A stretch of DNA of 64,000 nt from the NCBI RefSeq assembly GCF_022808645.1, contig NZ_JAKZKT010000005.1, forward strand, positions 102,682-166,681. The letters run 5' to 3'. Made by a program: the position numbers and the translations under genes. The DNA is from Bacillus litorisediminis. Lineage in GTDB: Bacteria > Bacillota > Bacilli > Bacillales > JC228. This document shows, in pieces, positions 43,257 through 52,099 of the stretch. Under the pieces are notes generated by a model that did not search any database, had not been told where the DNA came from, and saw only the letters and a program-made list of their open reading frames with translations. The first letter of the stretch is position 1; every line of letters begins with the position of its first letter.

Positions 43257-44021
43257 TCACGATGTAATTAACTCTCTCGTTTCCATTCCATAGATGTTTT
43301 CAATATGTGTAGACTTTAGTCTAATGGTAGGTCCGTCAAAAACGATTTCACCTTTATTTAACCCGATAATCCGATCTGAATAATTTTGCGCTACTTCTAC
43401 TTGGTGTAAATTAACTAAGCATGTTATTCCTAGTTCTGAGGTAATAGATTTTAAATAATCCATAATAACTTTAGAAGAATTGGGATCTAGCGAGGCAATT
43501 GGTTCGTCACATAAGATTAACTTAGGGTCTTGAATAAGAGCACGACATATCCCTACACGCTGCTGCTGGCCGCCGCTTAGCTGATCACATCGTTTATAGG
43601 CATGTTCCGCAATCCCTAATTTTTTGAGCAGAAAAAAGGCACGCTCTTTTTCTTCCTCTGTAAATCTGCCGAATAATCCCTGAAACGTTGTTTTATAACC
43701 GAATCTCCCATGTAATACATTTTCTATGACTGTAAGACGCGGTACTAAATTATAATGTTGAAAAACCATACCAATGTTTGTGCGTAAACTTCGTAATCCT
43801 TTTTTGTTTAACCTTGTTACATTATGGCCATCAAACAAAATTTCTCCTTCATCGATATCAACCAGACGATTAATACAGCGTAACAGGGTTGATTTTCCCG
43901 CACCTGATGGACCAATAATGGATACAAATTCACCCGCTTTAACTTGAAACTCGATATCCTTTAAAACTTTTGCAGCTGAGTTATAGGATTTACTAAGTCC
44001 TTTCACTTGTAATAATGACAT
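43257..44021 (-). CDS. phnC: Phosphonate ABC transporter ATP-binding protein
   Basis: A 254-residue ABC ATPase: Walker A GPSGAGKST (about 37-45), Q-loop MVFQHYNLVPRLT, signature LSGGQQQRVGICRAL and Walker B LILCDEPIASLD. It energises uptake through the two PhnE subunits. GGAG precedes ATG 44021. A long hairpin separates it from phnD. Confidence 0.95.
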   Translation of the reverse strand: MSLLQVKGLSKSYNSAAKVLKDIEFQVKAGEFVSIIGPSGAGKSTLLRCINRLVDIDEGEILFDGHNVTRLNKKGLRSLRTNIGMVFQHYNLVPRLTVIENVLHGRFGYKTTFQGLFGRFTEEEKERAFFLLKKLGIAEHAYKRCDQLSGGQQQRVGICRALIQDPKLILCDEPIASLDPNSSKVIMDYLKSITSELGITCLVNLHQVEVAQNYSDRIIGLNKGEIVFDGPTIRLKSTHIENIYGMETRELITS

Positions 44022-44054
44022 ATAAATGAACTCCTTTTTTACAGATTTAAAAAT

Positions 44055-44086
44055 ATAGAGTATGCATGGTCCAATGCATACTCTAT
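44055..44086 (-). terminator. Hairpin between phnD and phnC (partial terminator or stabiliser)
   Basis: ATAGAGTATGCAT pairs with ATGCATACTCTAT, a 13-bp stem with a 6-nt loop, followed leftward by ATTTTTAAA. This position, after a binding-protein gene, usually raises the binding protein over the other subunits. Confidence 0.7.
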
Positions 44087-44122
44087 TACTCCGGCCATTA
44101 TCCTATCTTTCTTAAGAAATGT

Positions 44123-45151
44123 TTAATTGGAAAGTTCACGAATTGGGTCAAACCAAGCATCTTCAACCGGAACAAATCGTTCTTTGTCACTTTTAAAGAA
44201 TAATGCAGTTTTTCCAGAATCTTCAGGAACAAAAATACCCTCATTATTGGCTACATCGTCTGAAGCCAATAACTCTTGAATTTTGTCAAAGTCCTCTTGA
44301 CCTAATACATCCATATTCGCAACAAAAGGAGCATTCAATACAGGAGTTACACTAATTAAAATAAATTCACTGCCTGCAACTGTATTAAATGGTTCTGCTG
44401 CGTCATCCTTAACCCGATAGATCGCACCTGGTCTATTTTCTTCCCCTTCAACAAGCTCCACATAGTTTTCAACACAAGTGTCACAAAATGCTGCAATATC
44501 TGCACTGCCATTCAATAAATTAACAGCTGATCCTTGGTGTGAATTTCCAAAAAGAACTTGTGAAAATAAAGGTCCGCCCTCCATTAAATCTTCTTCCGTT
44601 AAATCCGCATACTCTTCTTTTTCTGTAAAGTGAGCTAAAATACCAGAGGAAGGTACTTTAAAACCAGAAGTTGAACTATTGGATACAAATGAGAACTTTT
44701 TATCAGCAATTGTATCAAGTGAAAATTCGCCATCTACTTTGTAATTTTCTTGATCCTCTACTTTAACCGCCAGCCAGCTATAGTAAACGGCGTCATCTAA
44801 TGTTCCAGATGGCCCAGAAGGTACTACGATTGGTTCAATTGATTCATTTTGATTTTTAGCTTCAATATAACCCTGTGCTCCCATGAAAGCGACATCTGCG
44901 TTATTATTTACAATCGTTTCAATCGCAATCGCATAATCAGTCGTTAAATGGTGTTCTACTTCTTTACCGGTAGCTTCTGATAAAAGTTTTCCAATTTCAT
45001 CACGTGAAGACTTCAAATCTTCACCTGATTCATTAGGGTACCAAACCACATTAATCACATCATCGACTTCTCCAGCACTACTTTCTGAACAAGCAATTAA
45101 GATTACTGAAAACACTGCTAGCATTGCAAGTAGGATCAGATTTTTCTTCAT
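44123..45151 (-). CDS. phnD: Phosphonate ABC transporter substrate-binding lipoprotein
   Basis: A 342-residue lipoprotein with a signal peptide and lipobox VILIAC (Cys21). The mature part is a type II periplasmic-binding fold; INVVWYPNESGEDLKSSRDEI near the N-terminus, FMGAQGYIEA and FVSNSSTSGFKVPSSGI fit PhnD proteins that bind 2-aminoethylphosphonate and related compounds. Two additional cysteines occur in AFCDTCVENY. GGAGAATAGGA precedes ATG 45151. It lies 188 bp downstream of the PHP gene, the largest gap in the operon. Confidence 0.93.
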   Translation of the reverse strand: MKKNLILLAMLAVFSVILIACSESSAGEVDDVINVVWYPNESGEDLKSSRDEIGKLLSEATGKEVEHHLTTDYAIAIETIVNNNADVAFMGAQGYIEAKNQNESIEPIVVPSGPSGTLDDAVYYSWLAVKVEDQENYKVDGEFSLDTIADKKFSFVSNSSTSGFKVPSSGILAHFTEKEEYADLTEEDLMEGGPLFSQVLFGNSHQGSAVNLLNGSADIAAFCDTCVENYVELVEGEENRPGAIYRVKDDAAEPFNTVAGSEFILISVTPVLNAPFVANMDVLGQEDFDKIQELLASDDVANNEGIFVPEDSGKTALFFKSDKERFVPVEDAWFDPIRELSN

Positions 45152-45187
45152 TCCTATTCTCCTTTTTTCTTAATAGAAAACTATGAT

Positions 45188-45208
45188 TATCGTTTTTAAG
45201 TAACGATA
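45188..45208 (-). promoter_or_regulatory. Inverted repeat between phnPP and phnD
   Basis: TATCGTT-N7-AACGATA, a perfect 7-bp inverted repeat 37 bp upstream of phnD. It may be an internal regulatory site or weak hairpin. Confidence 0.35.
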
Positions 45209-45339
45209 TTTAAGCGTGAATCAGATTCTAGCTGAACACGTCCTTTACAAAGTTACTTACGGCAGTTTCATTAAAGCATATTTCTTGAAAAAATGGATTG
45301 AATTTACATACTCTTTAAAATAAATCGACAATTTTCACG

Positions 45340-46146
45340 TTAACTACACAAAATATTTAGAGGACTTACAATATCTCCAACTTGGATAGGTACTCCATAA
45401 TGTCCGTGATAATCTGTACCGCCTGTCATCACGAGCTGATATTTATTTGCTAATGCTTCAACCTTTTGATAATCTTCATCTGAATGATCGATATGATTCC
45501 GCTCAATCCCGCCCAATCCAATTTCCACTAGCTCAGGAATTACATCATAAGAGTCTAATTGACCTGGATGCGCAACTACAGCAAGTCCGCCATCGAGTAC
45601 AATAGCACGAACCGCATCAAAAACATCGATGTATTCAATGTCCCCAGAGGCTACACCGTCGTCTTTGAATAACTTCTTATAGAGCTGTTTATAGGCAGAA
45701 GATGAATAGGCTTCGTTCGTCAGGTGTTTCATAATATGCTGCTTGTAAATGGTTCCACTTGGATTAGCAGATTTTATAATCTCATCTTCATTTAGCCAAT
45801 ACCCTGCTGCCTTAATTTGAGTGATTTGCCATAAAGAATGTGCCTGACGCCTTTCGGCCACAATCTGACAAATTGATTGAATATGTACGGCATCCGGATT
45901 ATAGTTATAGCCTAGAATATGAACCTTTCTATTTCTTTTAAAGTCATAGGCTGAAATTTCGATTCCTGGAATCACTTTAATGCCGTATTGTTTTCCAAGC
46001 TCAAGAACCTCCGCTAAACCTTTAGTCGTATCGTGATCAACAAAGCTAATATGTGTTACACCATTGTTTTTTGCTGCTTTTAGAACCTCTTCAACCGTGT
46101 CAGACCCATCAGAATAGCAGCTATGGACATGTAAATCTGCTTTCAC
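45340..46146 (-). CDS. phnPP: PHP-domain phosphoesterase, probable cyclic phosphate dihydrolase PhnPP
   Basis: A 268-residue PHP-superfamily metallohydrolase. Metal-ligand motifs are DLHVHSCYSDGSD (4-16), FVDHDTTKG, a central HIMKHL region, VVAHPGQLDSYD and GGTDYHGHYG. It overlaps phnL by 4 bp (ATGA) inside the C-P lyase operon, which has neither phnP nor phnN. The PHP enzyme described from Eggerthella lenta (PhnPP) converts 5-phosphoribosyl-1,2-cyclic phosphate, the PhnJ product, to ribose 5-phosphate and phosphate, and would replace both missing enzymes. Family is direct reading; specificity is inferred from context. Confidence 0.8.
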   Translation of the reverse strand: MKADLHVHSCYSDGSDTVEEVLKAAKNNGVTHISFVDHDTTKGLAEVLELGKQYGIKVIPGIEISAYDFKRNRKVHILGYNYNPDAVHIQSICQIVAERRQAHSLWQITQIKAAGYWLNEDEIIKSANPSGTIYKQHIMKHLTNEAYSSSAYKQLYKKLFKDDGVASGDIEYIDVFDAVRAIVLDGGLAVVAHPGQLDSYDVIPELVEIGLGGIERNHIDHSDEDYQKVEALANKYQLVMTGGTDYHGHYGVPIQVGDIVSPLNILCS

Positions 46147-46859
46147 TTTAGACCTCCTATTTTCTCAACGATCTGTTTCGTTCTCATATCCAGCACTTTG
46201 TCGCATAGTCCTTCCATAAATTCAAGATCATGAAAAATACCGACTAATGTAGTGCCGCTATCCTTTAATTTTTCAATAATTTGTCTTACCTTTATTTTAG
46301 ATTGGTGATCTAAACTGGCTGTAGGTTCATCAAGTAATAACAGCCTTGGCTTTTTCACAGTAGCCATTGCTATATTAAGACGCAATTTTTCCCCTCCCGA
46401 AAAAGTAAGCGGATAAGTGTCCCATAGCTGATAATCGAGTTCAAAATGAGATAGGATCTGCTCCGCCTCTTGTTTAGCTTTTTCTTTTGATTCACCAATT
46501 TCAAGTAAAGATTTTTCCACAAGCTGTCTAGAGGTCATTCTTGGCATCACATTCAGAAATTGAGATACATAGCCAATTTCATATTTACGCAAATACAGCA
46601 TTTGTCTATCTGTGGCTTCTGCGATATTAATCGTTCCATAGCGCTCAGACTGATAAAAAATACTGCCTTGATCTGGCAAATAAGTACGGTAAATGCTCTT
46701 TAAAATCGTTGATTTCCCGCTGCCGCTTTTACCTACAATTCCAATAAATTCTCCTTTTTCTACTGTAAAATCAATGTTTTCAATTGGCTTAATCGATTTA
46801 TTTAAATGATAAATAGTAAATTCCTTGCCGAACCCTTTTACGTCTAAAATCGTACTCAT
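46143..46859 (-). CDS. phnL: C-P lyase complex ABC-type protein PhnL
   Basis: A 238-residue ABC ATPase-like protein: Walker A GKSGSGKST (about 41-49), signature FSGGEKLRLNIA and Walker B LLLLDEPTASLD. PhnL is required with PhnI, PhnG and PhnH to couple the phosphonate to the ribose of ATP. Overlaps phnM upstream and the PHP gene downstream by 4 bp each. Confidence 0.93.
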   Translation of the reverse strand: MSTILDVKGFGKEFTIYHLNKSIKPIENIDFTVEKGEFIGIVGKSGSGKSTILKSIYRTYLPDQGSIFYQSERYGTINIAEATDRQMLYLRKYEIGYVSQFLNVMPRMTSRQLVEKSLLEIGESKEKAKQEAEQILSHFELDYQLWDTYPLTFSGGEKLRLNIAMATVKKPRLLLLDEPTASLDHQSKIKVRQIIEKLKDSGTTLVGIFHDLEFMEGLCDKVLDMRTKQIVEKIGGLK

Positions 46860-48067
46860 ATGACTTTCACCTCGAACGGGTTTGTCCGATATTGGGTTGT
46901 TGTTGTGATCGCGCCATTCACAATCGTTGCTGTCAGCATCGGATACCCGCTTTCCATTTTTTCTATAATCAGAAGATCTGCCTTCTTTCCTGGTGAGATT
47001 GAACCTAATTCTTCATCGATTTTTACCGCTTTGGCAGGGTTAAGGGTCGTCATCATAAACATTTTGTGTAAATCATTTCCATACTTCTCATGTAAGGTGA
47101 AGATGGCATGCAATAATGCCGATGGATAGTAATCACTGCATAGAATGTCTGCACAGTTATGTCTGATTGCTTCGATCGCAGATAAATTTCCAGAATGAGA
47201 CCCTCCAAGCAGTACATTCGGTGCTCCTACAATCGTATACAATCCCATCTCTTTTGCTTTCTTGGCAACTTCTAAGGTAATGGGGAATTCGCTTATGCTT
47301 GCCCCAAATGACTGCACTAATTCTAATTTTTTTACATCATCATCATCATGCGAAGCTACGGCAATCCCTTTTGAAATCGCTAGATGAGCAACCTCTTGCA
47401 TCTTTTCAATTGTCATTAACTGACTATTTTGGCGTTCTTCAATAATCGCATTGATCTCGTTATCCGAAAGATCTCGATAGCCCAATAATGTTTCACGATA
47501 TACTTCTAAATTCCGATATTGCCCCTGTCCAGGAGTGTGGTCCATAAAAGAAAGCAAATGAACTTTTCCTGATTCAATATTGTTTATAAGTCTTCCTACC
47601 TCATCAATATTGTCTATTTCAAACCGTGCGTGTAATTTGTGGCGAATAAGATGTGACCCGTTTTGAGTGGCTGCTATTGCATCTACTAACTTTTGCACAT
47701 TTTTTGGATAGCGCATTGGTTTGTGAGTAAATACATCTTCCCGGTAAAAAGAAAGAGAGTGATACATAGTTGTAATTCCATTTGTAATGAGGATTTTTTC
47801 AGCTTCTCGTAAACTGATTTCCACATCCATTAAACTAGTTGGTCTAGGTGATACGATTGTCTCGATAAAGTCAGAATGAATATCGATAAAGCCTGGCGAT
47901 ATATACCCTCCGTTTGCATTTATTAATTCTGCATGGGGATACTTGTGAACATCCCGGGCAGGTATAATCGATTGAATATATTCACCATCGACCACGACAG
48001 CATGGTCCTTTAGGATTTCCTCTTCCGTTATAATCAGTCCGTTATAGATAACTAGCAATTTGTCCAC
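46856..48067 (-). CDS. phnM: Alpha-D-ribose 1-methylphosphonate 5-triphosphate diphosphatase
   Basis: A 403-residue amidohydrolase-superfamily enzyme. SPGFIDIHSDFIET, FMDHTPGQGQYR, ASHDDDDVKK and LCSDYYPSAL contain the metal ligands. It removes pyrophosphate from the ribose 5-triphosphate intermediate to form the PhnJ substrate. Gene order here is K-M-L rather than the K-L-M of E. coli. It is 5 bp downstream of phnK and overlaps phnL by 4 bp. Confidence 0.95.
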   Translation of the reverse strand: MDKLLVIYNGLIITEEEILKDHAVVVDGEYIQSIIPARDVHKYPHAELINANGGYISPGFIDIHSDFIETIVSPRPTSLMDVEISLREAEKILITNGITTMYHSLSFYREDVFTHKPMRYPKNVQKLVDAIAATQNGSHLIRHKLHARFEIDNIDEVGRLINNIESGKVHLLSFMDHTPGQGQYRNLEVYRETLLGYRDLSDNEINAIIEERQNSQLMTIEKMQEVAHLAISKGIAVASHDDDDVKKLELVQSFGASISEFPITLEVAKKAKEMGLYTIVGAPNVLLGGSHSGNLSAIEAIRHNCADILCSDYYPSALLHAIFTLHEKYGNDLHKMFMMTTLNPAKAVKIDEELGSISPGKKADLLIIEKMESGYPMLTATIVNGAITTTTQYRTNPFEVKVI

Positions 48068-48072
48068 TCCCC

Positions 48073-48912
48073 TTATAGCAATGAATAGACGAGCTGCTGT
48101 GTGTAAGCATGCTGCGGGTCCTCTAAAATTTGATCAGTCAAACCTTCCTCAATAATGGAACCGTTCAACATTACGATCGTTCGGTCTGCAAGCATTCGAA
48201 TCACTGCTAAGTCATGCGATACGATAATCATGCTGATGCCCAATTCCCGTTGAATTTTTTTAATTAAATCCAATACATCTGCTTGGACGGATAAATCCAA
48301 ACCGGTTGTTACTTCATCTAAGAACAAAATCGGCGGGTTATTGGATAATGCTTTGGCAATTTGAACACGCTGCTGCATTCCTCCCGAAAAATTTCGGGGC
48401 TCTTCCTTCATCCGAAAAAGAGGGATGTGTACGGTCTCTAAGAGAGACCTGCTTATTTCCTCCATTTCAGAAACATGGCGATTTCCGGCTGCAATTAATT
48501 TCTCTGCAATATTTCCGACTGAGGAGAAATTCATCTTCAATCCGCGAATGGGATTTTGATAGACCATCCCATATTTATAATTTCGAATATAGCGTTTCTG
48601 CTGCGAAGACAGTTCAAATACATTTTGATCTTTAAATTCAGGGTCATTGAGATAAGCCTCACCCGATGTTACTTCTGTATCGAAATATAAACATTGCATC
48701 ATGGTAGATTTGCCGCTGCCGCTTTCTCCGACGATCCCTAATATTTCCCCCGGAAATAAATCGAATGATACCTCCCGGCAGGCATAAACTGTCCCGCAAT
48801 GCGGGCAATAGTTTTTTTCTAATATTTCTGTTCCTTGCTGCTCACAAAAGCTGCAGCCCGGACCATATTGTTTCTGTAAATTTCGGACGCGCAAAAGGGG
48901 TTCCTCATGCAT
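48073..48912 (-). CDS. phnK: C-P lyase complex ABC-type protein PhnK, with Cys4 insertion
   Basis: A 279-residue ABC ATPase: Walker A GESGSGKST, signature FSGGMQQRVQIAKAL, Walker B LFLDEVTTGLD. Between the first strand and Walker A it has an insertion with four cysteines, CSFC...CPHC, a zinc-ribbon-like knuckle found in PhnK of several Gram-positive and alphaproteobacterial loci but not in E. coli. PhnK binds the PhnGHIJ core. ATG 48912 has GAGGAGG 9 nt upstream and overlaps the end of phnJ. Confidence 0.93.
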   Translation of the reverse strand: MHEEPLLRVRNLQKQYGPGCSFCEQQGTEILEKNYCPHCGTVYACREVSFDLFPGEILGIVGESGSGKSTMMQCLYFDTEVTSGEAYLNDPEFKDQNVFELSSQQKRYIRNYKYGMVYQNPIRGLKMNFSSVGNIAEKLIAAGNRHVSEMEEISRSLLETVHIPLFRMKEEPRNFSGGMQQRVQIAKALSNNPPILFLDEVTTGLDLSVQADVLDLIKKIQRELGISMIIVSHDLAVIRMLADRTIVMLNGSIIEEGLTDQILEDPQHAYTQQLVYSLL

Positions 48913-49771
48913 AGATGCTTTCCTCCTCACCTTTCACTTTCCCATTTAACCGCTCCAAACAGTAGCTTGTATCATTACACTGATAAATCGTTTTATTTGT
49001 TTCTGAATCAATCAGTTCATCCATAAAAACGCCGGTGGCACCGCACAAATGACATTGCTTGCCTTCAAACGATTCTACTGTAAACGGATAATCTTCAAAT
49101 GCAAGGGACCTCACATCTGTATATGGCGGGATCGCGTAGATTTTCTTCTCTCTCCCTGCCCCGAATAAAATTAATGCATCCGACTGATGCAATTTCGGAT
49201 TATCAAACCGGGGAATCGGACTGGGTGCCATCACATAACGTCCGTTTACATATACCGGGTGATCCGCTCCGGTAGCTGTTCTGCCATATTTCATAATTTG
49301 TTCAAATAAGAGCAGCCACGCACCGCTATACTCCTCTTCTGAATGGAGAATTTTCGTTACATATTCCCTTGCTTCTATTCCACGAAGCGGTTCTGGTGTT
49401 GGAACCTGCAAAACGAGAATTTGATTTTCCGTAAGCGGTACTTCTGGAACCCGATGTCTGGACTGAATAATCGTTGCCTCTTCAGTACGTTCCGTTACCT
49501 CTACTCCAGTTGTGGCATTCACTAATTTCTTAATGCTGACCGCGTTGACAGATTCATCAGAGCCCTGATCAATCACTTTCAATACATCTTCTCTGCCGAT
49601 AATAGAAAGGGTAATTTGCAAACCTCCCGTGCCCCAGCCGCGTGCAATCGGCATTTCTCTTGATGCAAACGGAACCTGGTAGCCAGGAATCGCAACCGCT
49701 TTTAGGATGGCACGGCGGATTTCCTTTTTAGAGCCTTCATCAAAAAAGGCAAAATGATACTTAGTCTTCAT
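48905..49771 (-). CDS. phnJ: Alpha-D-ribose 1-methylphosphonate 5-phosphate C-P lyase (radical SAM)
   Basis: A 288-residue catalytic subunit. The C-terminus carries four cysteines spaced CX2CX21CX5C (CHLC, then QCNDTSYC), the same spacing as E. coli PhnJ, three of which bind the 4Fe-4S cluster. The glycine-rich ARGWGTGGLQ block near residue 42 is the site of the glycyl radical region. It cleaves the C-P bond to yield alkane and the 1,2-cyclic phosphate. ATG 49771 follows GGGAG and overlaps phnI by 11 bp. Confidence 0.96.
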   Translation of the reverse strand: MKTKYHFAFFDEGSKKEIRRAILKAVAIPGYQVPFASREMPIARGWGTGGLQITLSIIGREDVLKVIDQGSDESVNAVSIKKLVNATTGVEVTERTEEATIIQSRHRVPEVPLTENQILVLQVPTPEPLRGIEAREYVTKILHSEEEYSGAWLLLFEQIMKYGRTATGADHPVYVNGRYVMAPSPIPRFDNPKLHQSDALILFGAGREKKIYAIPPYTDVRSLAFEDYPFTVESFEGKQCHLCGATGVFMDELIDSETNKTIYQCNDTSYCLERLNGKVKGEEESIYA

Positions 49772-50876
49772 CTTGCTGGACTCCCTTCTTGACTCGACGA
49801 ACACTGTCCAACTTAGATTGGAAGGTTACATAATGAGGCAGTTTTAAGTGCGAAATAAAACCTGTTGATTCCACTGAATCAATATGCAATAACACAAATT
49901 CTTCATCATGTGTCGGGAAACTCGATTCACTATGCTCTAAACATTGATCTAAGATACTCATAGCAATTGCCTTTGTCTCATTTTGTCCGAAGCATATGCC
50001 GTAGCCAATTTCAAATTCGAGCTCATCTTCGTTTTGTTCATTCTTAACATGAACCGGAACAAAGGATTCAACCTCTGTTACCTGAATATCCCCGATGTAA
50101 TATTCATCTTCTTCACGATGATCGGCTTCATAGGGATGTGCTACATATATCGGCACATATCCGACACGAACTTCTCCAACGGTTGGATGGACTTGTCCAT
50201 ATCCCCGTAAAGAGGCATATCCCAGTGATGTAACAGCACCGGTTTGTCCCCGGGTCAGGGCTTGTAAGCGGGCACTTCTGGGTGCAGGAAATTGCAGGCT
50301 TTGTTTCGTAATATCAAAAGGTTCCGTTGCGTCAGGTTCGTATTCTTTTATCAGTCCTTCCTCACGCAGATATGTAACCACTTTAGGGAAGAAGGTCACT
50401 TCTTCTGATCTATGAACATCTTCTAATTCTTTTTTGTAATTTTGCAGCCATTCTTCGATATCTGCTATTCTTTCATCTGCTAAATCGAAATCGAGCAATC
50501 TGTGAGTGTAGTCATAGGTTGCGCCTAAAATCTGGCCGCCGGGGATATCTTTAAAACTTGCAGAAATCCGGCGCTCTACGAACATCCTCTCAGTTTCAAC
50601 GGTTTGGCTATAATACAGCCTTGGCAAAGTTGAACGGTGAGCCCGCAACAAGAACACGGCTTCCTCCATACTTCCTTCGGCCTGCTTAATCGCAAGTGCT
50701 GCTAAGTGAGGTGAATACAAACTGCTCTCAGACATCACTTGATCAATAAGTGCTCTCATCGCAGACTGAATCGCATGGATTTCGATCATTTGCCTTCCTT
50801 TTAGCCGCTCATATTTTAATCGTTTAACTGAAGCATTAATGGCTTTCGTACCGCCCTTTACTGCAACGTAACCCAT
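49761..50876 (-). CDS. phnI: C-P lyase subunit PhnI (nucleosidase/ribosyl transfer)
   Basis: A 371-residue core subunit. N-terminal GYVAVKGGTKAINAS and the block PRLYYSQTVETERMFVERRISASFKDIPGGQ (read in parts) are conserved in PhnI. With PhnG, PhnH and PhnL it exchanges adenine of ATP for the phosphonate. ATG 50876 overlaps the phnH stop by 1 bp. Confidence 0.95.
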   Translation of the reverse strand: MGYVAVKGGTKAINASVKRLKYERLKGRQMIEIHAIQSAMRALIDQVMSESSLYSPHLAALAIKQAEGSMEEAVFLLRAHRSTLPRLYYSQTVETERMFVERRISASFKDIPGGQILGATYDYTHRLLDFDLADERIADIEEWLQNYKKELEDVHRSEEVTFFPKVVTYLREEGLIKEYEPDATEPFDITKQSLQFPAPRSARLQALTRGQTGAVTSLGYASLRGYGQVHPTVGEVRVGYVPIYVAHPYEADHREEDEYYIGDIQVTEVESFVPVHVKNEQNEDELEFEIGYGICFGQNETKAIAMSILDQCLEHSESSFPTHDEEFVLLHIDSVESTGFISHLKLPHYVTFQSKLDSVRRVKKGVQQDED

Positions 50877-51472
50877 TATTTCACCTCCAGCATTTCTGTC
50901 TTTGTGGTTCTAGGCACACATACGATTTGTGAATCATCATCTGCAAAGATTAAATCAATTCCCAGCGGGAACTCCTTCGTTCTTTTTTCTCTTGCTTGCC
51001 ACATTGACTTCGTAAAACATGTTTGAAGCTTGCACATCGTCTTAATGCCTGGTCCGGTTAACATCAGTTGACCATCATTCGTTAGCTGGGAGCTCTCGAT
51101 TATCCAGGTTGATGATTGATCAGGGTTAATAAGATTGCCGTTTTTACAACACTCCATAGCTTCCAAAACGGCCGATTCGTCTGTGTCCTTTAATACAATG
51201 ACATAGTCCGCTTCATTTATTGGCGCATATCGAGCTTGTGTATGTTCGGAAATTTTTCTAATTAATCCTTGATGATGTTCTGACAGCAGGTGAAAAGTGA
51301 CTTCTGCATCAAGCAATGTCATAATCGTAAGCCATATAGCCTGATTACAAGGAATCCTGTAATCTGCCTTTTCCATAATGGTTTCAATGGAAGAAATCGT
51401 ACCCGGCCGTGACATACTATGTAAAATCATGCGAAAGACCTTTTGCAAATCGTGGACTTGATCAATTGCCAT
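50876..51472 (-). CDS. phnH: C-P lyase subunit PhnH
   Basis: A 198-residue core subunit with the conserved start LQKVFRMILHSMSRPGTI and LTGPGIKT near residue 135. GGAGGAA precedes ATG 51472. It lies 23 bp after phnG. Confidence 0.93.
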   Translation of the reverse strand: MAIDQVHDLQKVFRMILHSMSRPGTISSIETIMEKADYRIPCNQAIWLTIMTLLDAEVTFHLLSEHHQGLIRKISEHTQARYAPINEADYVIVLKDTDESAVLEAMECCKNGNLINPDQSSTWIIESSQLTNDGQLMLTGPGIKTMCKLQTCFTKSMWQAREKRTKEFPLGIDLIFADDDSQIVCVPRTTKTEMLEVK

Positions 51473-51495
51473 GTTATTCCTCCATTCTGACTGTT

Positions 51496-51918
51496 CTATA
51501 CATCCATCGTGTCGAAATCAACCTTTGTTTCAAGTAGTTCAGCTTGTCTTTTTACCTTTTTCATCCATATCCGCTGCTCCGCGTCTATTAGACGGGATTC
51601 CCATTCTGCTGTTTCCGGAAGCTTTGCTTTGTAAGCAGCATCAATAATCGCCAAATGTTTGGCTAGTTCATCCTTCATGCCAATTACGATTCCGATTCCA
51701 ATTTCATTGTTTATTTCTACCTTTGCCTCTGTCACAAGAACTTCCCCGATGTAAAATAGAGAATTCTTTGCAGATTCCCGCATTTTTATCATTGTTAATC
51801 CATAATGAGGCTCGGTTATTTCGCAACACTCATATTTTTGGGCTATGGACTCCGCTAAATGTTTAGCTAAATTTGATTCTTCCTCTATAAGAATTTCCGT
51901 TCTTCTGCGTCTATTCAT
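51496..51918 (-). CDS. phnG: C-P lyase subunit PhnG
   Basis: A 140-residue core subunit; EPHYGLTMIKMRESAKNSLFYIGEVLVTEAKVEI (read in parts) is the conserved centre. ATG 51918 is the best start, although AAAGGAGG is unusually far (13 nt) upstream; no ATG/GTG/TTG stands at a closer distance. First gene of the structural phn operon. Confidence 0.92.
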   Translation of the reverse strand: MNRRRRTEILIEEESNLAKHLAESIAQKYECCEITEPHYGLTMIKMRESAKNSLFYIGEVLVTEAKVEINNEIGIGIVIGMKDELAKHLAIIDAAYKAKLPETAEWESRLIDAEQRIWMKKVKRQAELLETKVDFDTMDV

Positions 51919-51953
51919 ATGTCGGTTCCAGCCTCCTTTACAAAGCAATCGTA

Positions 51954-51969
51954 ACTTGTTGCCAAGTTG
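51954..51969. promoter_or_regulatory. Palindrome in the phnG leader
   Basis: AACTTG-TTGC-CAAGTT, a perfect 6-bp inverted repeat 35 bp upstream of phnG, a candidate PhnF operator. A TTGAAA lies further upstream (minus strand, near 52026), but no convincing -10 box at proper spacing was found. Confidence 0.4.
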
Positions 51970-52059
51970 TTGTGTTTTAAGAGTTTTTAAAGAAATCGTA
52001 AAGGAACCGTTTCATTCTTTTTTCAAGATTCTTTTAGAAAGCCTTATATATTAAAAAAA

Positions 52060-52092
52060 GTAAGAGTACCCTAAAGAAACGGGTACTCTTAC
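52060..52092 (-). terminator. Terminator between phnF and phnG
   Basis: GTAAGAGTACCC (52060-52071) pairs with GGGTACTCTTAC (52081-52092), 9-nt loop; leftward it is followed by T7. It separates the regulator transcript from the structural operon. Confidence 0.88.
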
Positions 52093-52099
52093 CTTTCCA

